A stretch of 64,000 nucleotides of DNA from the NCBI GenBank assembly GCA_023078685.1, contig JALGAS010000003.1, forward strand, positions 3,038,001-3,102,000. The letters are read 5' to 3'. Source of the stretch: Neopestalotiopsis rosae. Taxonomy: Eukaryota > Ascomycota > Sordariomycetes > Amphisphaeriales > Sporocadaceae. Every line of letters starts with the position of its first letter. Positions within the stretch are counted from its first letter, which is position 1. The position numbers and the translations under genes were made by a program. Below are positions 1-9,540 of this stretch, one piece after another. The notes beneath the pieces are model-generated. The model was given only the letters and a program-made list of their open reading frames with translations. It did not search any database and was not told where the DNA came from.

Positions 1-796
1 TCCGTGTCACGGATCCTGCGGAGGACGTTTCGTGCGGCCTCGATGTTGTTGTGACGCTTGACATACCATCGAGGGGAGTCGGGCTGGAACGGCAAGAGGG
101 CAAGGATGATGGCGGGGACGAGCATCTGGAAGATGACAATCATCTTCCAGTCCCACTCGCCGAGTCTGGCCTTGTACTTGCCAGTGGCAAAGGCAATCCA
201 GTAGGCAATGAAGGAACCGACAGAGTAGTTCAGTTGCCAAAAGGTCATGATGGTTCCGCGGATCTCAGCCGGGGCCATCTCGTTGATGTAGACGGGGCCT
301 GCAGTCAGGGCGATACCCTGGCCGAGACCAATGAGGACACGGCCAGCAATGAAGCAGCCGAGTGTGTGGTATGGGGAAAACGTCTGCATAAATGTGGCAA
401 TGATGGTGACGAAGCAGCCAGTGGCCATGCCGACGCGGCGACCGAAGTAATCAGCCTGTCAAGAGTTGAGTCAGTGATGCGTCGTTTTGCGTAGTTGAGC
501 CTAGATGGATAGCTTACAATGGGACCGCCCAGGAACCAACCTGCCACAATGGCTCCAATTGTGTAGGCAGTGTTGACCAGACCGAGCAATTGAGTATCCT
601 TGTCAGGGTCGATATCCATCCATGCTAGCCAATTTTTCGAATTTTGTGCAGCATTAAAGACGGACGCATCGTAGCCGTACAACACCATGCACATGGCCGC
701 CACCAGGCACACATACCTGAGTATTGTTGTCAGTAATAGAATTGTCGGTGTTGTCGACAATACTCACCAGTTGTAGACTCTCTGCTTGGTAGGCAT
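1..796 (-). CDS. MFS sugar transporter, 5' part (C-terminus lies outside the window)
   Basis: Probable plasma-membrane sugar/H+ symporter of the major facilitator superfamily, hexose or lactose-permease type. The model has three exons: 796-768, 716-518 and 455 to the window edge, with donors GTGAGT and GTAAGC. The joined protein starts MPTKQRVYNW and runs into a first membrane helix with GYDASVFNA. A second helix follows (IGAIVAGWFLGGPI), then the loop ADYFGRRVGM, which is the MFS signature between TM2 and TM3. Near the window edge the motif FQPDSPRWYVK matches the PESPR motif after TM6 of sugar transporters. About 230 residues are visible, so roughly the second half of a usual 500-550 residue transporter is missing. 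The family is secure; the substrate cannot be read from this sequence. Confidence 0.9.
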
Positions 797-1219
797 CTTG
801 GCGGTCTAAATAGGCAAAAGCCCGTTACTCGTATAATCGTGTATAGTAACGAGACACGGAGGACAAGCCTTTCACTGCAATCGTGTACAAAGGCGGGTTG
901 ATGTCAAGTCTTCCTCTCCCGAGCCGTCAAGAGAAGAGAAGAATCGGGACGGGATTTTGATTTTCGGGCACACACCACGAGATATAAATGCACATGCGAG
1001 AATCCGTGTTAGAGGTGATTGGATCCCCCAGATAGAGCGAGTATCATTGATTACGTCCGGGGTCAGCAACATGGGTCTGGGCCAGTCAAGACTCACACTT
1101 GCACCCTCCAAAGCAGGTGGTCGTGCGTGGTTCCTCCGCTTTCTACGATGCGGCCAGCGAAACTCTGATGGCCTCGCTTGCAAGAGACACAATCAACTAG
1201 TCGGTTGGTCTGGATTCTG

Positions 1220-1231
1220 CCCCAGCTGGGG
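1220..1231. promoter_or_regulatory. Palindromic pair of CreA/CRE1-like sites
   Basis: CCCCAGCTGGGG is a perfect palindrome holding two divergent copies of CTGGGG, which fits the fungal carbon-catabolite repressor consensus SYGGRG. It lies about 425 bp upstream of the sugar transporter ATG. Carbon control of a sugar transporter would be sensible, but short GC motifs also arise by chance. Confidence 0.35.
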
Positions 1232-3476
1232 AAATTCTCCTAGACAATGTGGAAATCGTGGAGAGAGCGGGTTATTTCCCCAAGAAAAACAAGGCCATTT
1301 CTCTCAGTTGGACAGGATAGACCGGCCTCTAGAACATGGGGAGGGAGCTATTAATTCCCCCACACTCTCTCCAAATCCCTCAGCTGGCTTGTCGCTTGTC
1401 CCCCCAGAAAAAGCAACCAGCCAGGTCTGTTTCAGTGGAAGAATACTGACCATAGTACAACTGTAAGGGCCCATCGCTGCTGGTAGTCGGATGCAACTTT
1501 GCAAATATCGGGAACGACTATTATTTGTTCGCTGCGAATAAGAACCAATCTCGGGTAGTCTCCCCCATATTGTGGAAGCCACATGGCCCAGGATCTAGGT
1601 CAATTAGTCCCCTACCGTAGGTGGCTCCTAGGTGCTGCAGGGGTTCATCTCCCCCAGGTTCCCCGGAATCTTCAACTTCCACCAATCGTAATTCTTCCAT
1701 GCGGGCTGGGGTAAGCCCGTCGACGTGGAGGGTGGGAGACGGACGGTGTTCTCGGCGCACATAACCGTCGATAGTCGGACCACTCCTGTTGAACACCTTT
1801 TTGACAGGATTCTTGGTGTAGACAAGCTTTCGTATCCAAGAAGGAGGCTGAAAAAAAAAAGACCAACGTAAGCCCGTCTGGGATTTGGGACCTAGTTCCA
1901 GTCCCATCTAATCATCAGCACAACGTCTGTCAGTCGCCCCGACCAGCCCGGTGACCAAACAGTGGCGCTACTGGATCTCGACAAGGGCTTGTACAAGGCG
2001 AAAGCCGATTGGTAAAGTCACGGTCTAAAGGAATCAATCATACAGTCCGTAGCGGTGAATGGCAGACCACGTCGTGAGTCATTGATTTAGATATCAACTT
2101 CTTCGCAAGATCTAGAGAATGCAGATTGAGCTGGACAATGGCCAAGAAGTGAACGATTCCAGATTTGGCCAGTATAGTCTATCTCGCACTTGCTTATTTC
2201 CCAACGGTCTGATCAAAGGGGGGAACTACGAGGTAGGCGTGAAACCATGACACACTACACAAATGCAACATCAATGACTAGGTCAGAAGCAACTAAAATC
2301 ATTCTGGCCAATACTCGTGCCAGGTTGAAATCCAGCAGGCCGGTTCACTCCTTTCTAGTCAGGACACCTACCTACATATTTAGTTCCATGCAGTTGCATA
2401 ATCCTCCACATTATTGTCAATTTTGAGAACGATTTTCCAGGAATGAGAAGCGAGGCTAGGGCGACTGTAGGATCGATGCGGAAAAGCGGCAGGCAACTTA
2501 TTGGCCATGACAAGTCGAGTTTGGCAGCTCCTGTACGAGTCGCCTTCACGACCTCCTACATAGTAGGTGCGTCCATGCAAAGGAACACACAGAAGACCGA
2601 CAACCGTTCCGGCGGGCCTCACAAATCACATGCCCATTGGTCGGAATTAATGCTTCTAGACTGTATAGGAGCCGACAGGTTGTGGAAGGCGTCCGAGACT
2701 TGGAGTGATCTCTCAAGCAAATGTAGACACGGTACACGTTAGCAGCAATGCAATCAATTCAATCACGTTCTATTGTCAATGAGCAAAGTTGGCTTCAAAA
2801 ATGCTGTTTTATCGCATCGTTCGTTGCACAAACTGTTGTTCGAAGCAGATTTGAATGCCGAAATGCAATATGCTCCAGTTTCTGAGTATGTACGGGGCAA
2901 CAGGCGGACTGAACGCACAAAAGCGCTTGCTGCACTTCCGTCACTTCAAATGGGTGTCAGGCTCTTGAGAATCGAGTCAATTTCCCCCAGATTACAGATG
3001 GACCACCATCAGCAGCTACGTATAAACCTTTGTTGACAGCGTTGGGAACTGCTGGGTTGATCAGCTCGAGATCCCTCTGCTCGCCCTCGATTTAGACCAG
3101 TGGCGCCCCTTTAATGGCAAGAAAGAACATAGAAGTCGGAAGTCTGCGACTGACAACCAGACTGAGCCAACACGCCCGCCAAAGAAAAGTTCTGGGTTGC
3201 TTCTGGAATAATCCTAGAATGGTAAGGTGGTAAAGCAAATGCAAATATTGCCAGCGTGCCGATGATTGTTCACAGGGGCGCATTCCATGATATCCATACC
3301 GATAAAGGGTAAGAAAAACAGATCCTCTTCAATTTACTGCCCATCTAGAACAATATTCCGCAGCTGACTGCTTGTGGGCCGTGCTTAAGTGTCTCTAATA
3401 GCTCTGTTCTTCTCGACAATAACCGACACCCGGTTCTTATCAACGTATTGCGTCTGGCCAGAAACACAATGACGGT

Positions 3477-3530
3477 TCCTTCTCCTTCTCCTCCTCCTCC
3501 TCCTTCTTCTTCTTCTTTTCTTCTCTCTCC
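3477..3530. repeat. CTC/CTT pyrimidine microsatellite
   Basis: About 50 nt of almost pure C/T on the plus strand, first mainly CTC triplets, then CTT. It lies about 390 bp upstream of the secreted EGF protein start. Pyrimidine tracts are common in fungal promoters. The overlapping poly-Pro/Ser and poly-Arg reading frames are artefacts of it. Confidence 0.8.
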
Positions 3531-3918
3531 GTATCCTGCAGTCAAGGATGGACGCGAAAATCAAGCTTCTCAATTCCACGCATGGTTGAAAGGTGCAATG
3601 TGCGATGCCACACAAGCCATTCACAGTCGGAGTGGCTATATACTCGTCCATGTCTCATAACGTGGAAAATTCATTCCATAATGCTATAATTACTAATTCG
3701 TCGATAAAAACTGAGCACAAGTGTCTGGAAGGAGGTTGTTTTGTAATATTTCTTCCGTGTGGTCGGCTTATACGACTGCGCAGATGAGGGGAAATGGTAT
3801 ACTAAACCGCCGTCTTGTGTTACCTTGCCTCCAATTTATAGAATGGCTACTCACCCATCGCGGGCGATTCAGCCGATTTGAACAACTATCAATGACGGAC
3901 TACCGCGATTGCTTCAAA

Positions 3919-5094
3919 ATGCGAGTTCTTCGTCGTGTCTTCGTGTTTGGGCTCACGGTCGCGGGTATTGTGCAGGGCTGTGAAAGCGACGACGACTGTA
4001 GTCTGAACGGCGTCTGTGTCGCTGCGAACGATGCCAGCGTGTGCAGCTGTGACCCGGGATGGTTTGGTGAAGACTGCGGCAGGCTAGATCTGGCGCCTGC
4101 GACGAGAGGGACTGGATACAACTACACGACGGTCCAGAATGCCGATGATTTTGGGTCTTACGGCAACTCCTCGTGGTGCGGGTCCATTGTGCAGGATCCC
4201 AACGATCAAGGACTATTCCACCTATTTACCTCGCAGTTTGCGCACGGCTGTGGCTTGTCTGGCTGGCGACCTTCCTCCTTCATCGCCCGTGCCGAGTCGA
4301 GAACTGGACCGCAAGGTCCATACTACTATGCCGATGCTGTCTCGGAACCTTTCCGTCACAATCCCTTTGTCATTTTCAGTCCGGCGGACCAAAAGTATCT
4401 CTTATATACGATCGGAGTTGATGCACCAGAAGCTACCAAGTGCCAATCGATATCCAACACGAGATGGCCAAACAACATTTCCGTCTCCAGCGCCGATGAT
4501 CCCCACGGACCCTGGACGCCCTTTGAACTAATTCTCAGCTCCGTGGATCCCCAGTCCACGAACCCGGCGCCGTGGCCGCTGTGGTCGGCAGAGGACCCAA
4601 CGGACCAAATCGTGCTGGGCATTGAAGACGACGCCATCTTCATCGGCGACCGCTGGAACGGCAGCTACGAGCTCGCCTATCAGCAGCAGTGGAACACGAG
4701 CGAGTACAGCCCGACCTGGACCGAGGACCCGTTCCTCTGGCGCGACAAGCGCGGCCACTGGCACTTTTTGGCGCACTGGATGATTGACATTGTCGAAGAG
4801 GACGGGCAAAAGTACCCGCGCGTGGGCGCGCACATGTTTGCGAGGAACCTGACGGGCCCTTGGACGTTCAAGCAGCAGGAGGCCTTCAACTCGACCGTCA
4901 ACTTCACCGACGGGTCCACGCAGCTCTTCAAGCGTCGGGAGCGGCCGAAGCTCTTCTTTAGCGACGACGGCGAGCTGACGCCGCTGTACCTTGTCACTGG
5001 AGTCCAGGAGATGAACCAGTCAGGAGCGAGCTATACTCTGGTTCAGCCTGTCGGTACCAAGTGGCAGGAGTATGAGGCAAGCCTTGGTTTTTAG
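3919..5094 (+). CDS. Secreted EGF-like module plus GH43-like five-bladed propeller protein
   Basis: A single-exon protein of 391 residues. The start at 3919 is preferred over upstream in-frame codons because it gives a clean signal peptide (MRVLRRVFVFGLTVAGIVQG). An EGF-like module follows at about residues 21-55, with six cysteines spaced C-x5-C-x5-C-x8-C-x1-C-x8-C and the typical ending CSCDPGWFGEDC. The remaining 330 residues look like a glycoside-hydrolase-43-type beta-propeller: repeated aromatic/acidic blade motifs such as HNPFVIFSP, SADDPHGPW, TEDPFLWRDKRGHWHFLAHW and ARNLTGPW. Several N-glycosylation sequons (NYT, NSS, NGS, NTS, NLT) support secretion. The role could be a lectin or glycan-active enzyme at the cell surface; the catalytic triad was not established. 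Weaker alternatives are an inactive propeller or an adhesin. Confidence 0.75.
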   Translation: MRVLRRVFVFGLTVAGIVQGCESDDDCSLNGVCVAANDASVCSCDPGWFGEDCGRLDLAPATRGTGYNYTTVQNADDFGSYGNSSWCGSIVQDPNDQGLFHLFTSQFAHGCGLSGWRPSSFIARAESRTGPQGPYYYADAVSEPFRHNPFVIFSPADQKYLLYTIGVDAPEATKCQSISNTRWPNNISVSSADDPHGPWTPFELILSSVDPQSTNPAPWPLWSAEDPTDQIVLGIEDDAIFIGDRWNGSYELAYQQQWNTSEYSPTWTEDPFLWRDKRGHWHFLAHWMIDIVEEDGQKYPRVGAHMFARNLTGPWTFKQQEAFNSTVNFTDGSTQLFKRRERPKLFFSDDGELTPLYLVTGVQEMNQSGASYTLVQPVGTKWQEYEASLGF

Positions 5095-5800
5095 GATTCT
5101 CGTCATGTTCAGAAAGCAAGGACAGACCCAAATTGGTACAGTGGTGCCATGTCAGATATCAGCAGGAAAGCTTGATGGGCGCACCTGACCCTCAAACCAG
5201 AAAACCCAGGTCGGAGTCGTGACTTTGGGAAAGAAGCTGGGGATCATCTTGCTCTTCACTCCGGTTCCTGAATCTTCTTGACTGCTTCAATAAACCACAT
5301 CTCTAAAAACTCCATTTTATCCTGTGATTTGACTTGCATCTTCTTCGAACCCATGACATGTGGTCCTACGTGGTCATACATGTAGCACTGATGCTAGACT
5401 GACTGTAGCTGGAGCTTCTCCTCCGCACATTATTCGGACTGGTGCATAGCTGTAGAAACAACTCGGGAGCTTCATTCCTCGAGGCAGTAACACACCCACA
5501 TAACACCTCCCATCAATCGCGATGCAACGGAAGTCACGGTGCAGGAGTTGGGCAGTTCATATAGATCATGTAAGAACCTGCCAAACATCACTGGCTGGCC
5601 CCCACATTCTTGGCACGTCAGCTCCGCCTGGCCGCTCTCGTCGACTCTCCAACATGAAGCGATTGGCCAGCTGCTGTGGCAGTGCGATGCAAAGACCTCT
5701 CTACATGATTTCTGATGGGGCATTGCAAGAAACTTGTGCTAACGTCACAATTGAGCACCTTGAACAAGCTTAGAAATACCCCGTCAATTGATTTTACATC
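5095..5800. other. Intergenic: 3' end of the EGF gene and upstream region of the HET gene
   Basis: About 700 bp between two plus-strand genes. No coding signal or repeat is recognised. It should hold the EGF-protein terminator and the HET-gene promoter. Confidence 0.55.
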
Positions 5801-8022
5801 ATGGATGATATTGATATGGTATACGATGGCTTTGAGCCATTGCAATCAATTGACCTCTGGCCTAATCAAAACACGCGCGGGCGACTGCTTCTTCACATGG
5901 AAATTGCGCAAGCGCTGATGCAGCCCGAATCCTCTTATCAAGACTGGCTCCGTCGTCTCCGTTTCGTCGTCGAGGTACCTCATTGGAATGCAGGATATGA
6001 TTACGAGTTGGTACAAAGCAACAGCCTCGAGGATCTCTTGGACCCATATATTGCCATTTCCTATCGATGGCCAGAGAAGAAGTCAGTTGTACCTCCCGTC
6101 AAGCATAAAATCTTGGTTCAGACGCCAGGACGACCGGGCGAAAGATTTTGGAGACCGGTTAATGCTCCCATCGACGTCCTTCAGCGTTCGTTTGCGTTTG
6201 CGCGCGCACATGGTGTCCGCAAGATTTGGATCGATCAGGAATGCATAGAGCAAGAAGACGAGGATGACGTTGCACAAGCTATTCAGAGCATGCATGTGGT
6301 TTATCGACGTGCCTCTACCGTGTTGGCTGTCCTTAATTGTCATGTCACAAGCCCCGCGGATATCAATGCACTCAGACATATGAGGGAAGGGATGGAGGAG
6401 GATCAAATTTCTCTTCGTGCTCGCATCATGGGAGATCCGTGGTGGAAACGTGCATGGACTGCCCAAGAAATGGGAATCTCTTCGTTTCGTCAATTACGTT
6501 TCATGATCGGATGGCACGAATCCTTTGATATTGAAGGTACTGCGTGGACAGCGCTCACCGAGCTGTACGACCAAGGCTACGATGCAAGGGTTCGCCAGGT
6601 TGTCTTCAGAGAATGGGTCCTACGAGGTGATCAGGTTTTGAATTTGAATCTCATGGTGGGCGGATCCGAGGAATTGTTGTATAGTTTGATGTCAGGGATC
6701 GCTCGCTGGCGTGAATCAGAGCACAACTCTGCTCTGCCTGTCAGATCCCGTCAGACGGAAGGAGCATGGTAAGAGCAATACTCCGTGATGGCAGCTGTGA
6801 CTAAGGAACCAATTTAGTTACCAGAAAGACAGCGAGCTGATCAGCACTGATGATACGATGAAGAAGTCCATGGCCGAATCGGTCAGGCTCCTCCACCTAA
6901 AGGAATGTCTGAAAGTCTCGGACAAATTAGCAATGTTCGGTAACTTGGGATATTACCATCACAGGATCGACAAGAGTAGAGCTGTTAAGTTGCGACTAGG
7001 ATTCACTGCCTGCGTACTGGCAATGGCTCTATATAACGGCGACATCAGTCCATTATTTTACGGATTACGCGAGCAATCGGAACATCTCTGGATAGATGCC
7101 GATCGCCTGGCCACCTGGCTTCCCCATCACCGATCTTTTTTTGAGGGCATCGGGCAGATTTCTGGACTTAGATTTGGGACGAATTCATTGCCACAACAAT
7201 CGTGCAAGGCTCTTGTGCTAGATGGAAAGCTGGCGATAAAAGGATTCATGTGGGACATTTCTCAGTATCGAGAATTCGAACATGTTGCAGAGCAGGTGCG
7301 GCTGGAGGAAAACATGACTTTGCGACTACAACTACTTCTGCGGACACTTTGTCGACTCGGTCATCATGAACTCCTAGCAATCATCGTTTCCCTATGGATG
7401 CTTCGACCTTTGAGGTCACCAGCCGAGATGGCTTACAATATAATGGCGATCCAAGAGTGGTTCCAGCAGATGAGATCATGGCCAGCAGAAATTTTCTCAG
7501 GGTCTGAGCGCGTCGTGAGCGGTGAACCTGGGGCATTGGCTAAGGCTATATGCACTGAGATAGCTGCCGGAAGACCGCTTTTGTTCGGATCTTGTCGTAA
7601 AGGAGATGACGAGCTTACCTGCCTATGTCTAGGCCCTCCAGATATGAAGCAAGCCTTTTCGCCCTTGAGTTCACTTTCTTGCTGTTTCAAATTCAGCGAA
7701 CTTGAGCAGTGCCTCCTAGGATATGATCAAAAGAATCAGCATTGGTCAGTAGAATCTACAGCATGCCCAGTGTCCCAGAGGCTTCAGGGAAAGCTGTTGG
7801 GGCATGTGGGTGGCGGTCAAGGAGCATCTTCTCACATATTTCGTGTATTGGAACCTATGACAGTTATTCTGAACCCATTTGTCTGGGTCCCCACTGAGCA
7901 CCAAAACCCGAGGTTCCGCTATCGCCTTAAGATTCCAGGTAAGCAGCTTCTATTATATATGAATGGTGTAGCTTGACTGCTAAGCATGTGCTTTAGGTGG
8001 TGACTATTGCTGGTTCTGTTGA
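5801..8022 (+). CDS. HET-domain (heterokaryon incompatibility) protein
   Basis: Three exons are modelled: 5801-6768, 6818-7938 and 7997-8022, about 704 residues. The first junction (49 nt intron, GTAAGA to TTTAG, branch GACTAAG) is forced, because without it the frame stops at once. The last junction (GTAAGC to CTTTAG, ending GGDYCWFC) is less certain; readthrough would stop at about 7976. The HET domain covers roughly residues 85-240. It shows the three usual blocks: IAISYRWPE, then RKIWIDQECIEQEDEDD followed by MHVVYRRAS, then WWKRAWTAQEMG. HET proteins trigger growth arrest or cell death when incompatible hyphae fuse, or act in NLR-type immunity. The long C-terminal region has no recognised domain. 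No NACHT or ankyrin partner lies nearby, so this is a solitary HET gene. Confidence 0.9.
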
Positions 8023-8263
8023 ACGAATGAAAGAAGAAATGAAAACCCAGTTGCTCGAATATTCCGTGCATTGCCGGGATACGATTTGCGCATGAATATA
8101 TTTGAAACCACAATGACCCGATCAGATCAGGAAAAAATGATACCAAATACGTTTGACAATTGATTCGTGTTTCGGAAGGGTCAACCATTGCTTCTTCATT
8201 TGCGCTTTCTCAATACTGAAGGAAAAGTAACAGCCCGATCCAACATCTTACAGTGACATGTAA

Positions 8264-9540
8264 TCACTGAGATAATTCTCCCACTATCAATGTCAATTAG
8301 TGGTCTGTCTCCATGTTGATACCAGGAGGCCATCATAGTAAAACAAGTGGAATGAAATGTTCGTCTCCGTAGCAACGGGATGGAAAAGAAGAACGTTTGA
8401 GATTTGCTTACCTCACGATCGGTCATTTCTTCCTCCTCTACTCCCCCAAAACGGTCATCATAGCGGTCGTCATAGCCTTCGTATTCCCACGGCTCCTCCC
8501 TTCCCCCAAAAAGGTCATTATAGTTGCTGTCTCTATCCTGCGCTACCCGCCTCCTTTCGGCCCTGTCCTCGGCTATAGCAGCCGGGTTGTTATATTTGTA
8601 CCAATTGGTCTCCCGGCGCACGTTTTCACGCGGCCCTTCACCCCGATTCCGCGCGGGGTTGCGGAAATCCGCGATCCAGTCGACGGCGTCGCGAAAGTCG
8701 CGGAGCGAAATGTCCTTGTAGAACATGTCCCCCCGCGGGTCCGTCTTGGGGCTGCTCAGGGCGAAGACGAGCACGGCGCGGTCCCACGGGTGGAACATTT
8801 TGGACTTCCCGCCCACGGCCGTGTTGATGGACTTGTTGGGGAGAGCCCCAGGGTAATACAGCTGGGTCCAGACCTCGAGCACGTTTTCCGTGTCGCGGCC
8901 TCCTCGCACCTTGTTGTCGTCAATGCAGGCGAGGGGCGTGGGCTTAATGTAGTCCTCCTCGTCTGTCAGGGCCTCTGCTATCATTTTGACAAAGTCTTGG
9001 TGGTCGTGTTTGTTGAGGATCTCCTCAGCCCTTTCATGCAGGCCATCCTTTTGATCCTTTCCGTAGGGAATATATGTGAGGAGTGGCTTTGCTCCCTCGG
9101 TGGGGAATACGATGGCGCGGATGGAACCCTCGGGGCGCTCCTTTTCGTAGTCGCAGTTTGCGAGGGCAGAACAAAGCAACTTGTGGCACTACAATTCGTA
9201 TGCATGCATCAGCGATTGCCTTTTTCATGCAAACAAACCCCTTTGGAGCGACTCTTTTGGGCACTTTTTCCAAAACATGCTTTTTGCACCATAGTAGGAA
9301 CTCATCCATAAATCAACCAAGCAAGGAAGAGGAAGGATACAGAAAATTGCTTACTGGCCAGTCTGCCTTCTGGCAAGCTTTGCCCCAGTATGCAGTGCTT
9401 TTGCAGTCTGCACAGTTTTTGGCTTCCTTAGAATTGCAGATTGCGCAACTGAATATTGATGTAGAGGTTGCTGAAGATGAACCAGGCAATGCTGTTCTAT
9501 CTACAGGCTGCGCCGTCGACGATTCAGGCTTGCTCGACAT
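8264..9540 (-). CDS. MYND-type zinc-finger protein
   Basis: Modelled as 9540-9355, 9188-8412 and 8266-8264, about 321 residues. The first intron (166 nt, GTAAGC to TTGTAG) joins ..KADWP to CHKLLCSAL.. and restores the MYND ending. The finger spans residues 32-68, with C32, C35, C43, C46, C56, H64 and C68. The expected fifth ligand, normally Cys in a YC pair, is Trp52 (AYWGKACQ). The rest (residues 70-321) is a conserved fungal region of unknown function, ending in an Arg/Asp/Glu-rich tail. After GAG at 8412 comes a good donor (GTAAGC), a CTAAT branch and a CTCAG acceptor, so the last exon would be only the stop codon. Readthrough would instead add about 49 residues. MYND fingers bind proline-rich partners; the specific role is unknown. 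Confidence 0.8.

Larger units (their letters stand above)
797..3918. other. 3.1 kb intergenic region with divergent promoters
   Basis: No gene is recognised. The open frames here lack family motifs, splice structure or coding-like composition. The region separates the transporter (minus) from the secreted EGF protein (plus), so it should hold both promoters. It contains a perfect CCCCAGCTGGGG palindrome at 1220-1231 and a pyrimidine microsatellite at 3477-3530, both listed separately. Confidence 0.6.

Noticed and set aside
3385..3651. Poly-Arg and poly-Pro/Ser frames around 3450-3550
   Set aside because: Produced by the CTC/CTT microsatellite.
8397..9311. 304-codon plus-strand frame opposite the MYND gene
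   Set aside because: The minus-strand MYND finger and splice sites explain the region. The plus frame is hydrophobic by antisense effect and shows no family motif.
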